From Haloactinomyces albus (GTDB lineage: Bacteria; Actinomycetota; Actinomycetes; Mycobacteriales; Pseudonocardiaceae), in assembly GCF_031458135.1 (NCBI RefSeq), contig NZ_JAVDXW010000001.1, forward strand, positions 868,001-932,000: DNA of 64,000 bases, read 5' to 3'. Shown piece after piece: positions 34,276 to 42,401 of the stretch (its first letter is position 1; every line of letters begins with the position of its first letter). The translations under genes were made by a program, and so were the position numbers. Under the pieces are notes generated by a model that did not search any database, was not told the DNA's origin, and worked only from the letters and a program-made list of their open reading frames with translations.

Positions 34276-35283
34276 TTGAGTCCTGATCCGGCCGGTATGG
34301 CGCTGTCGTTGCCGAAGGCTGAACTGCACATACACATCGAGGGCGCGCTGGAGCCGGAGTTGGCGTTCGAGTGTGCTCGCCGCAACGGGATCCTCCTGCC
34401 GTATGCCGATGTCGATGACCTACGGCGGCGTTACGACTTCAGCAACCTGCAGTCGTTCCTCGACCTGTACTACACGGGCATGAACGTGCTGCGCACAACA
34501 CGGGACTTCACCGAGCTGGCGGACAGCTACCTGGCGCGGGCACGGGAGCAGGGCGTGCGCCATGCCGAGATCTTCTTCGATCCGCAGGCCCACACCCTTC
34601 GCGGCGTGGAACTGTCGACCGTGCTCGACGGGCTGGAGGCCTCCCTGGCGACGAGCCGGGAGCGCTTCGGGATCTCCACCCGGTTGATCGCGTGCTTTCT
34701 CCGCGACCGCGGTCCCGAGGAAGCCATGGCCACCTTCGACGCGCTGCTGCCCCATGCCGATCGGATCACCGGTGTCGGGCTGGACTCCGCGGAGTCCGGG
34801 TATCCGCCGGATGCCTTCGCCGCGGTGTTCTCCCGGGCTCGAGAGGCCGGGTTGTCCCTGGTGGCACATGCCGGAGAGGAAGGCCCACCCGAATACGTCT
34901 GGCAGGCCCTGGACGTGCTCGGGGTCGATCGCGTGGACCACGGCATCCGAGCGGTCGAGGATGCCACGCTACTGAGGCGCATCGCTCGCGATCAGGTACC
35001 GCTGACGGTGTGCCCGCTGTCCAATGTGCGGCTGCGCTGCGTCTCCACGCTGGATCAGCACTGCCTGCCCCATCTCGTCGACACGGGGGTGTCGGCCACT
35101 CTCAACTCCGACGATCCCGCCTACTTCGGCGGCTACGTCGCCGACAACTACAGCGCCGTGCAACGGGAACTCGGTTTCGGTGACACCGCACTGCGCGAGT
35201 TCGCCGCGAACTCGATCCGGGCCTCGTTCCTCGGGCAGGACGAGCGGGAGCAACTGCTCGCCGAGCTCACGGCAACCACCTGA
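34276..35283 (+). CDS. add: Adenosine/adenine deaminase family protein
   Basis: 335 residues from a TTG at 34276 with GAGGAAGG upstream; ATGs at 34243 and 34300 are alternatives. Metal-dependent amidohydrolase motifs are LPKAELHIHIEGALEPEL (zinc HxH), GLDSAESGYPP, VAHAGEEGPPEYV (zinc His and catalytic Glu region), DRVDHGIRAVED and LNSDDPAYFGGYV (zinc Asp). The HIHIEG start and SDDPAYFGGY form are closest to the adenine/adenosine deaminase subgroup that includes adenine deaminase type 2, so the true base or nucleoside is uncertain. It functions in purine salvage. Confidence 0.9.
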   Translation: MSPDPAGMALSLPKAELHIHIEGALEPELAFECARRNGILLPYADVDDLRRRYDFSNLQSFLDLYYTGMNVLRTTRDFTELADSYLARAREQGVRHAEIFFDPQAHTLRGVELSTVLDGLEASLATSRERFGISTRLIACFLRDRGPEEAMATFDALLPHADRITGVGLDSAESGYPPDAFAAVFSRAREAGLSLVAHAGEEGPPEYVWQALDVLGVDRVDHGIRAVEDATLLRRIARDQVPLTVCPLSNVRLRCVSTLDQHCLPHLVDTGVSATLNSDDPAYFGGYVADNYSAVQRELGFGDTALREFAANSIRASFLGQDEREQLLAELTATT

Positions 35284-35311
35284 GGAGTGTTTGCACGATG
35301 ACCGTACCGGC

Positions 35312-36199
35312 TCACAGCCGGGCGGTCACTTCGTCGGCGTAGGTGGACAGGCGGGTGTAGACGCCCGGGAACCCCGGCCGGGCACAGCCCGCACCGAACG
35401 AAATCACACCGACCAGACGACCGTCGACGACGAACGGGCCGCCGGAATCCCCGCCGCAGGCATCTCGGCCGCCCTCGGGTACTCCGGCACAGAACATCGC
35501 CGAACCGTCGAACCGGGAGTAGGACTCGGCACACTCGGCATTGGCGACCACCGGGACCGCCACGGAGTGCAGCACATGCGCAGGTCGGCCCGATTCACTC
35601 GTGCGTCCCCAGCCGAAGGCCCTGCCGGAAGTGCCCGCCCGGTAAGGTTCGGTGTCCTCGGCAGCGACCATCGGCAGGGGCTGCTGCGGCACCGGCGCAC
35701 TCAGCGTGAGCACGGCCACATCCGCGCCCTGCGCGAAGCCGGAGTAGTCCGGGGAGCGCCACACCTTCTCGACTTCGGCGACGACTCCCCGTTCCGTACG
35801 CAGGTCGGTCCGTCCCAACACCGCCCGTAGGGTTTCCGGAGGGTGCGGTCGGCCCGTTCCGGGGCGGACCGTGCAGTGTGCCGCGGTCACGACCTTGGTG
35901 GCAGCCACCAGGGTTCCACCGCAGAAGTGCCTGCCGGTATCGGTGGTCAGGGCCACCATCCACGGCGCCCGTGCCGTGGAGGTTCGGGTGCCGCCGACGA
36001 TCCGTGCCTGCACGTCTCCTGCTTGGCCCGCCCGTGCCTGTCCCGGCCGTGGCCACGCAAGAAGGCCTCCCGAGTTCACATCGGTCTCGGCGAAGGCACT
36101 GCCCGCAGGCGCCCACACCACAGCCACCACGGCAGCCAGAGCGAGGACTCGCAGCGGGCCCTGCCTGCGCCGTCGTCCCGACCATCGGCCCCGATCCAT
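35312..36199 (-). CDS. Secreted trypsin-like serine protease (S1 family), copy 1
   Basis: 295 residues from the ATG at 36199. The signal peptide has a basic n-region (RRRRQGPLRVLALAAVVAVV) and probable cleavage after GSAFA. The protease domain starts at RIVGGTRTSTARAPWMVAL. Catalytic His lies in VTAAHCT, Asp in ADVAVLTL and Ser in CGGDSGGPFVV; DACGGDSGGP has Asp six before the Ser, predicting trypsin-like Arg/Lys specificity. Expected to be made as a zymogen and cleaved at R-IVGG. A second related protease lies 1.1 kb away on the same strand, beyond a LysE gene. Confidence 0.93.
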   Translation of the reverse strand: MDRGRWSGRRRRQGPLRVLALAAVVAVVWAPAGSAFAETDVNSGGLLAWPRPGQARAGQAGDVQARIVGGTRTSTARAPWMVALTTDTGRHFCGGTLVAATKVVTAAHCTVRPGTGRPHPPETLRAVLGRTDLRTERGVVAEVEKVWRSPDYSGFAQGADVAVLTLSAPVPQQPLPMVAAEDTEPYRAGTSGRAFGWGRTSESGRPAHVLHSVAVPVVANAECAESYSRFDGSAMFCAGVPEGGRDACGGDSGGPFVVDGRLVGVISFGAGCARPGFPGVYTRLSTYADEVTARL

Positions 36200-36578
36200 G
36201 CCGTGCCACACGCCGTATCTCCTCGTCTCGCAACGCCGATCTCGACGACGGCACACCGTAGTCGCAGGAACACGAAAACAGTGCGAGGCGCAACTCACAG
36301 CGCATCAGTAAAAATTTTCGTTACCATGTAATTCAGCAGGAAATATTGCGGCAAAATCAAACCTGATCCATTGCTCATCCTGATCCGGCGTCGCACCGAT
36401 CCGACTTCGCAGCCGCCGGTGAACAACGATCTTGCCCGATCGAGTGACACATTGCGCTCGATCCGGGGAGAGCAATCGGGCGGGGCACCCTGCCGAGCGC
36501 TCTTGGCTGCCTGCTCCCGGCCGCCGCATCAGCGAGACCAACGGCACGACACCGACGACTCACGGCGAAAGGAACGTC
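36200..36578. other. Intergenic region with AT-rich segment
   Basis: About 380 bases between divergent protease and LysE genes. Bases roughly 36300-36365 are far lower in GC than the surroundings (AAAAATTTTC and GGAAATATTGCGGCAAAATC), consistent with promoters for one or both genes. I could not assign clear -10 and -35 boxes and see no gene in it. Confidence 0.5.
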
Positions 36579-37220
36579 ATGCTCCTGGACTTCACCGCAC
36601 TGCCTGCCTTCCTGCTTGCCAGCGTGGTGGTGATTCTCACTCCCGGTGTCGATGCGTTCCTGCTCCTGCGTACCTCGCTGCGTTTCGGCACTCGGCCCGG
36701 CATGTACGCGCTGGCGGGGATCCACACCGCGAGCTTTCTCCAGGTAGCCGTGGTGATCTCCGGCCTCGGGGCGCTGGTCAGTAGGAATCCGGCCGTGCTG
36801 TCGATTCTGAAATGGGTCGGAGCGGCCTATCTGCTCTACCTCGCCGCGATGATCCTGCGTGGTCTGTGGCTGGCCCGGCAGGAAACAGCCAAGGACGGTC
36901 TCGTCGTCCCCGATGAGCTCCCGCACGATGACGGAAACCCCTACCTGCGGGGCCTGCTGAGCAACATCACGAACCCGAAGATGCTGCTGTTCAGCCTGGC
37001 GTTCCTGCCGCAGTTCGTCGGCAGCTCCACGCAGCCCGCACTACAACTGGTGATGCTCGGTGTGGTCTTTTTGGTCCTGGCGGCGATCTGGGAGGTGACC
37101 ATCGTGCTGGCTGCCTCCCGCATCGCCACCCGGCTGCGCCACCCGCGGTTCCAGAAATCGCTGGACATGGTCAGCGCCGCGGCGTTCGTCAGCATCTCCG
37201 TCGGCCTCGTCGCAACCTGA
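36579..37220 (+). CDS. LysE/RhtB family amino acid exporter
   Basis: 213 residues with about six hydrophobic segments. Family markers are FLLASVVVILTPGVDAFLLL near the N-terminus, GMYALAGIHTASFLQ near residue 45, KWVGAAYLLYLA near 90 and FLRGLLSNITNPK-like YLRGLLSNITNPKMLLFSLA near 130. It exports amino acids or related small molecules by proton antiport; the substrate cannot be inferred. The ATG at 36579 has GAAAGGAA upstream. It stands alone between two minus-strand proteases. Confidence 0.93.
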   Translation: MLLDFTALPAFLLASVVVILTPGVDAFLLLRTSLRFGTRPGMYALAGIHTASFLQVAVVISGLGALVSRNPAVLSILKWVGAAYLLYLAAMILRGLWLARQETAKDGLVVPDELPHDDGNPYLRGLLSNITNPKMLLFSLAFLPQFVGSSTQPALQLVMLGVVFLVLAAIWEVTIVLAASRIATRLRHPRFQKSLDMVSAAAFVSISVGLVAT

Positions 37221-37260
37221 CTCGACGGCCCACGAGGCACCCACCCGGGGCCTCCGGCCC

Positions 37261-38079
37261 CTACTCGAGTTGTTGCCGGATGTCCTGGTGGTAGGTCAGC
37301 ACACGCGTGTACACGCCGGGGCTTCCCGGCCGAGCGCATCCTCGGCCCCAGGACACGATGCCGATCAGCCTGCCGCCCGCCACGAGCGGACCACCGGAAT
37401 CACCCTGGCAACCGTCCACCCCTCCTTGTGGCAGCCCCGCACACATCATCACCCGGGACGAGTACCGGGAGGGATAGGCCTCCGAACACTCCGCGTCGCC
37501 GACCACCGGGACCGTGACCTTACGCAGAACTCTCGAGGTGCTCCCATCCTCGCTGGTGGCTCCCCAGCCCAGCACCGTGGCCCGAGTTCCCGCCCGGTAC
37601 AGCTCACCGTCCTGCGGTGATGCCGGCGGCAAGGACTGCCGCGGTATCCGCTCGACCAGAGTCAGCACGGCGACATCGGCCCCTTCGAGGGGACTCCGGT
37701 AATCGGGATGGATCCAGATCCCGCCGACTCTCGCGACGGTTCCGGCTGCAGTCTGCTTGTCCTGTCTGCCCGCGACCACGCGCACCGCCGCGGGCATCTT
37801 TCCCGCAACGCAGTGCGCGGCGGTGACGATCTTGGTCGCCCGCACGATCGTGCCGCCGCAGAACTGGACTCCTTGCACGTTCGTGAGGTACACCACCCAC
37901 GGGTACTCGGTGATATCGGCAGGTTGCCCACCGACGATCGGCTCCCGATCCAGGGCGTCCGGCGGAAGTACCCCCGAATCCGCGAGCGCTGCCGAGGAGG
38001 TCAGCGCCCATACCGACCACAGGGTCAGCGCAGCGAGCAACCCCCACAGAGACCGCATCCGACGCAGACCGCCTCGCAT
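37261..38079 (-). CDS. Secreted trypsin-like serine protease (S1 family), copy 2
   Basis: 272 residues. Signal peptide MRSLWGLLAALTLWSVWAL with cleavage near AALA. The mature domain begins PIVGGQPADITEYPWVVYL; catalytic His in VTAAHCV, Asp in ADVAVLTL and Ser in CQGDSGGPLVA, with DGCQGDSGGP predicting trypsin-like specificity. Strong resemblance to the copy at 35312-36199 (shared GRGCARPGSPGVYTR ending) suggests duplication. The ATG at 38079 follows GGGAGGGGAG. A 15-base GC hairpin (37247-37261) lies at the stop codon, toward lysE. Confidence 0.94.
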   Translation of the reverse strand: MRGGLRRMRSLWGLLAALTLWSVWALTSSAALADSGVLPPDALDREPIVGGQPADITEYPWVVYLTNVQGVQFCGGTIVRATKIVTAAHCVAGKMPAAVRVVAGRQDKQTAAGTVARVGGIWIHPDYRSPLEGADVAVLTLVERIPRQSLPPASPQDGELYRAGTRATVLGWGATSEDGSTSRVLRKVTVPVVGDAECSEAYPSRYSSRVMMCAGLPQGGVDGCQGDSGGPLVAGGRLIGIVSWGRGCARPGSPGVYTRVLTYHQDIRQQLE

Positions 38080-38244
38080 GTCGTCGCTCCCCTCCCGGAA
38101 TCAGCGTGGTCGACCTCGGCGGCCGATCATCGACTTCGACCGGCTTGCCGAAAGACCGGGAACAGTGTCCGCGAGAGGCCGAACGCGGTGTGCTTGCGAC
38201 ACCTCACAAGCGGGTGCGAACACACGATCGTGTCGCCGGAGGAG

Positions 38245-38295
38245 GGATTCCTCACCCGGGAGACTCTCGGGGGAGAACCTCGGGGGGAGGAATCC
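38245..38295 (-). terminator. Hairpin after cobN
   Basis: GGATTCCTC at 38245-38253 pairs with GAGGAATCC at 38287-38295; further pairing is possible in the intervening G-rich segment. It is 25 bases past the cobN stop. No U-tract. A separate 12-bp palindrome (ACACGATCGTGT, 38222-38233) lies just beyond it. Confidence 0.6.
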
Positions 38296-38319
38296 GGGCA
38301 GGTCCGGACAACCGGACAA

Positions 38320-41300
38320 TCAGTCCTCGAGTTCTCCTTCCAGCTCGAGGTACACCTCGCGGAGGTCGTCGAGGGTTCGCTGGTCGGGCTCGGACCACAG
38401 ACCGCGGTCGGCGGCCTCCAGCAGGCGTTCGGTCATGCCACGCAGGGCCCACGGATTGGCCTGGCGCAGGAAGTCCTGCACCTCGTCGTCGAACACGTAG
38501 GATTCGGCGAGCTTGGTGTACATCCAGTCGTCGACGACTCCCGCGGTCGCGTCGAAGCCGAACAGGTAGTCCACCGTGGCCGCGAGTTCGAAGGCTCCCT
38601 TGTAGCCGTGGCGCTGCATCGCCGCGATCCACTTCGGGTTGACGACCCTGGCGCGGAAAACCCGCTTGGTTTCCTCGCCCAGCGTCCTGGTCTTGACCGC
38701 GTGCGGCACCGCGGAGTCCCCGACATAGGCCGCCGGATTGTTGCCGGACAGGGAGCGCACCATGGCAACCATGCCGCCGTGGTACTGGAAGTAGTCGTCG
38801 GAGTCGGCGATGTCGTGCTCGCGCGTGTCCACGTTCTTCGCCGCGACCTGGATACGGCGGAACGCCGATTCCATGTCCGTACGCGCCTGGCGGCCGTCGA
38901 GGCCGCGGCCATAGGCGAAACCACCCCAGGTGGCGTAAACCTCGGCGAGATCGGCGTCGGTGCGCCAGTTGCGCGCGTCGATCAGCGGCAGCAGGCCCGC
39001 GCCATAGGCACCGGGCTTGGACCCGAAAATGCGTGTCGACGCACGACGCGTGTCACCGTGCTCCGCCAGGTCCGCGCGGTAATGCTCGGCGACGTGGTTG
39101 TCGGCGTCGGACTCGTCGAGATGTGCCACCGCTTGCACCGCGTCGTCGATCAGCGAGACCACGTGCGGGAAGGCATCGCGGAAGAAACCCGAAATCCGTA
39201 CCACGACATCGATGCGGGGGCGGCCGAGCTCCTCGACGGGGACAACCTCGAAGCCGGTCACCCGGCGGGAGGCGTCGTCCCAGGTCGGGCGGCAGCCGAG
39301 CAGCCACAGCACCTCGGCGATGTCATCGCCCTGGGTACGCATCGCCGAGGTGCCCCACACCGTCAGCCCCACCGAGCGGGGGTACTCCCCGGTGTCCTGG
39401 CGGTGCCGCGCAATCAGCGAATCCGCCAGCGCAGCACCCACGTCGAAGGCGTTGCGGGAGGGAATCGCCTTGGGGTCGACCGAGTAGAAGTTCCGTCCGG
39501 TCGGTAGCACCGACACCAGTCCCCTGGTCGGCGATCCGGACGGCCCCGACTGCACGAAACCGCCGTCGAGCGCCCGCACCACGTTGTCGATCTCGTCGGT
39601 GGTACGGGCCAGCCTCGGTGCGAGCTCGGCACAGGCGAAGCGCAGCACCTTCTCCACCGAGTCCTGCTGCCCGCCGAGGATGTCGGCGGCCACCGAAGAG
39701 GCCTTCTCGACCTGCCACCCCAGATCGGCGAGCCCGGTGACGAGCTTGCGCGCCAGCCCTTCCAGCAGGTCCACGGCATCCGATGCCGAGGCCGACGGCC
39801 CCTCGACCAGGCGGGTCAATGCCTCCGGGATCTCGGCGGCAGCGCCGGGTTCGGCCAGCAGCGCCTGCTCGTCGAGACCGAAGTGCTCGGCCAGAGCCGA
39901 ACGCAGCCCGGGAAGGGCACCCACCTCACCACCGAAGACCTGCCGCGCGCGCAGGATCGCCAACACGTCGTTGACGAGTTCCGCTCCCTCGGGAGGTCGG
40001 CCGAGGACGTGCAGACCGTCGCGGATCTGCACGTCCTTGATCTCGCACAGGTATCCATCGACGTGCATCACGAAGTCGTCGAACGACTCGGCATCGGGTT
40101 GTTCCGGCTGGTGCAGATCGTGGTGCAGGTCGGCGGAGGTGATCAGCTCCCAGATCTGGTTGCGCAGGGTCGGTTTCTTCTCCGGATCCAGATCGGCGAC
40201 GGTGGCGTACTCGTCGAGGAGCTGTTCCAGTTTGGCGATGTCGCCGTAGGTGTCGGCCCGGTCCATCGGGGGGATCATGTGGTCGACCACGACCGAATGG
40301 CCGCGCCGCTTGGCCTGCGTGCCCTCACCCGGGTCGTTGACGATGAACGGGTAGATCAGCGGCAGGTCCCCCAGGACCGCATCGGGGGCGCAGTCGGCCG
40401 CCAGACCGAGCCCCTTGCCGGGCAGCCACTCCAGTGTTCCGTGCTTGCCGAGATGCACCACCGCATCGGCGCCGAAGTCCTCGGCCAGCCAGCGGTAGGC
40501 GGCGAGGTACTGGTGTGAGGGCGGCAGGTCGGGATCGTGGTAGATCGCGATCGGATTCTCCCCGAATCCGCGTGGGGGCTGAATCAACAGCACCACGTTG
40601 CCGAAGCGCAGCGCGGCCACGTAGATCGCGCCCTCGTCGTCGACGTAGAGACTGCCCGGCGGGGGACCCCATTGTTCCGTCATCGCCTCGCGCAGCGCCT
40701 CGGGCAGTGCGTCGAACCATTCCCGGTAGCGAGTGGTCGGAACACGAATGGCGGCATCGGCCATCTGTTCCTCGCTGAGCCACTCGACGTCGTGGCCGCC
40801 CGCTGCGATCAGCCGATGAATGAGCTGATCACCATCCATGGTGGGCAGATCGAGCCCGCCCAGGTCGTATCCGGCGCTTTCCAGCGCACGCAGCAGGTCG
40901 ACCGCCGAGGCGGGAGTGTCCAGACCGACCGCGTTGCCGATGCGGGAGTGCTTCGTCGGGTAGGACGACAGCACGATGCCCAAGCGCTTGTCGGCGCTGT
41001 CGACGTGGCGCAGCTTGGCCAGCGACACGGCGGTACCCGCCACTCGCCGCGCACGTTCCGGATCGGCGACATACACCGGAATACCGTCCTCGCCGCTTTC
41101 CTTGAACGAGAACGGCACACTGATCAGGCGGCCGTCGAACTCCGGTACCGCGACCTGCATCGCGGCATCCATCGGCGACAGGGCCGCATCGCTGTCGGCC
41201 CAGGCCGCCCTGCTCGTGGTCAGGCACATGCCCTGCAGCACGGGCACGTCCAGCGCGGCCAGCGCACCGGCGTCCCAGGAGTCCTCATCGCCACCGGCGC

Positions 41301-42063
41301 TGGCATCGGCGGCCACGGCACCACCGGCAGCCAGCACCGTGGCGACCAGCGCATCGCACTCGCCGAGCAGCCCGCGCAGTCCGTCGGCGTCGGATAATCC
41401 CCGCAGCGAGCCGCAGAACACCGGCAGCGCATTGGCACCCGCCTGCTCGACCTGATCGGCGAGGGTGTCCACGAAAGCACTGTTGCCCGCCAAAGCGTGC
41501 GCCCGGTAGAAAACGATACCGACGGTCGGCTTGGCGGGATCGTGCGCACGGGAGCCGTGCCTGCCGTATTCCGGTGTCCGCTCCGGCGGTTCGAAGCCTT
41601 CACCGGTCAGCAGCACGGTGTCGGACAGGAAGCGGGCGAGCTCCCCCAAATTGTTCGGGCCGCCCTCGACCAGATACGACAGCGCCTGGGTCGTCACCCC
41701 GGCGGGCACTGTGGACAGAGCCATCAACTCGGCATCCGGAGTGGCCTCGCCGCCGAGCGCAACCGTGGGCACATCCGAGGCCAGCAGCGCATCCAGTCCG
41801 GCTTCCCAGGCGCGGCGGCCTCCCAACAGCCGGACGACGGCGACATCGACATCCTCGATCAGTGCGGGCACGTCGGCCGCGTCGACCCGGTTCGGGTTGG
41901 CGACGCGATAGTCACCATCGGACGACCTCGCCGCGAGGAGATCGGTGTCGGCGGTGGAAACCAGGAGGACACGCGATCGGGATGCTCCCGGCTCATCCGC
42001 TGTGGACTCCTGCGGTGCGAACCCCGATTCGGAACGGGTGGGGGGCAGACCGGACTCACTCAT
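38320..42063 (-). CDS. cobN: Cobaltochelatase subunit CobN
   Basis: 1247 residues, the normal CobN size. Related to magnesium chelatase subunit H. Recognisable segments include VGIVFYRAHALAGNSAFVDTL, VLQGMCLTTSRAAW, LGIVLSSYPTKHSRIGNAVG, DAVVHLGKHGTLEWLPGKGLGL (conserved HxGKHG-type motif), LPLIYPFIVNDPGEGTQAKRR and SVGLTVWGTSAMRTQGDDIAE. CobN is the large catalytic subunit that inserts Co2+ into hydrogenobyrinate a,c-diamide with an ATPase partner. The ATG at 42063 has GAGAGGA upstream. Preceded by AdoCbl riboswitch 3. Confidence 0.98.
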   Translation of the reverse strand: MSESGLPPTRSESGFAPQESTADEPGASRSRVLLVSTADTDLLAARSSDGDYRVANPNRVDAADVPALIEDVDVAVVRLLGGRRAWEAGLDALLASDVPTVALGGEATPDAELMALSTVPAGVTTQALSYLVEGGPNNLGELARFLSDTVLLTGEGFEPPERTPEYGRHGSRAHDPAKPTVGIVFYRAHALAGNSAFVDTLADQVEQAGANALPVFCGSLRGLSDADGLRGLLGECDALVATVLAAGGAVAADASAGGDEDSWDAGALAALDVPVLQGMCLTTSRAAWADSDAALSPMDAAMQVAVPEFDGRLISVPFSFKESGEDGIPVYVADPERARRVAGTAVSLAKLRHVDSADKRLGIVLSSYPTKHSRIGNAVGLDTPASAVDLLRALESAGYDLGGLDLPTMDGDQLIHRLIAAGGHDVEWLSEEQMADAAIRVPTTRYREWFDALPEALREAMTEQWGPPPGSLYVDDEGAIYVAALRFGNVVLLIQPPRGFGENPIAIYHDPDLPPSHQYLAAYRWLAEDFGADAVVHLGKHGTLEWLPGKGLGLAADCAPDAVLGDLPLIYPFIVNDPGEGTQAKRRGHSVVVDHMIPPMDRADTYGDIAKLEQLLDEYATVADLDPEKKPTLRNQIWELITSADLHHDLHQPEQPDAESFDDFVMHVDGYLCEIKDVQIRDGLHVLGRPPEGAELVNDVLAILRARQVFGGEVGALPGLRSALAEHFGLDEQALLAEPGAAAEIPEALTRLVEGPSASASDAVDLLEGLARKLVTGLADLGWQVEKASSVAADILGGQQDSVEKVLRFACAELAPRLARTTDEIDNVVRALDGGFVQSGPSGSPTRGLVSVLPTGRNFYSVDPKAIPSRNAFDVGAALADSLIARHRQDTGEYPRSVGLTVWGTSAMRTQGDDIAEVLWLLGCRPTWDDASRRVTGFEVVPVEELGRPRIDVVVRISGFFRDAFPHVVSLIDDAVQAVAHLDESDADNHVAEHYRADLAEHGDTRRASTRIFGSKPGAYGAGLLPLIDARNWRTDADLAEVYATWGGFAYGRGLDGRQARTDMESAFRRIQVAAKNVDTREHDIADSDDYFQYHGGMVAMVRSLSGNNPAAYVGDSAVPHAVKTRTLGEETKRVFRARVVNPKWIAAMQRHGYKGAFELAATVDYLFGFDATAGVVDDWMYTKLAESYVFDDEVQDFLRQANPWALRGMTERLLEAADRGLWSEPDQRTLDDLREVYLELEGELED

Positions 42064-42161
42064 GACGGTCGTCCTCTCTCCGGGATACGCGCCCCGGCGT
42101 CGAGGTGTACGGCGGCCACGGTCACCGACCGGCTTTCGGCACCGGCCGGGTTCTCCCGATC

Positions 42162-42312
42162 AGCAGAGTGTCCTGGCTCCCGGGTCACCGCAGTGCACCC
42201 GCCTTCCGGCCCGTGAGGCCGTGGCACGTGGGGACCGCTACCCGGTCACAGTGGCGCGACCACCCCGGACTCGCACCGGGTTCCTCCGCGTCACCGCCGT
42301 CTGGCCCGGCCA
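42162..42312 (-). promoter_or_regulatory. Cobalamin (AdoCbl) riboswitch 3, upstream of cobN
   Basis: Minus-strand reading shows GGAACCCGGTGCGAGTCCGG, then GCGCCACTGTGACCGGGTAG (B12 box) and the closing GGGAGCCAGGACACTCTGC. It ends about 100 bases before the cobN ATG. Third copy of this element in 25 kb. Confidence 0.95.
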
Positions 42313-42336
42313 TCCTAACCCGGCACCCGATGATGC

Positions 42337-42385
42337 GGTGAACGCGTCGTTGTGGCGGCAGGGATGCCACAACGACGCGTTCACC
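42337..42385. terminator. 20-bp perfect hairpin between dehydrogenase and riboswitch 3
   Basis: GGTGAACGCGTCGTTGTGGC at 42337-42356 pairs without mismatch with 42366-42385; the loop is 9 bases. It is 17 bases past the dehydrogenase stop and 25 bases before the riboswitch. No U-tract, so an I-shaped terminator insulating the riboswitch promoter. Confidence 0.75.
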
Positions 42386-42401
42386 GGCTGCCTTTCCGCT
42401 G

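Noticed and set aside
36300-36365. AT-rich stretch as a replication origin or mobile element scar
   Set aside because: No DnaA-box cluster, terminal repeats or target duplication is visible; promoter DNA is the simpler reading.
37708-39507. 599-codon plus-strand frame over the protease and cobN
   Set aside because: Lies antisense to cobN and the trypsin gene; composition is a mirror artefact with no start signal.
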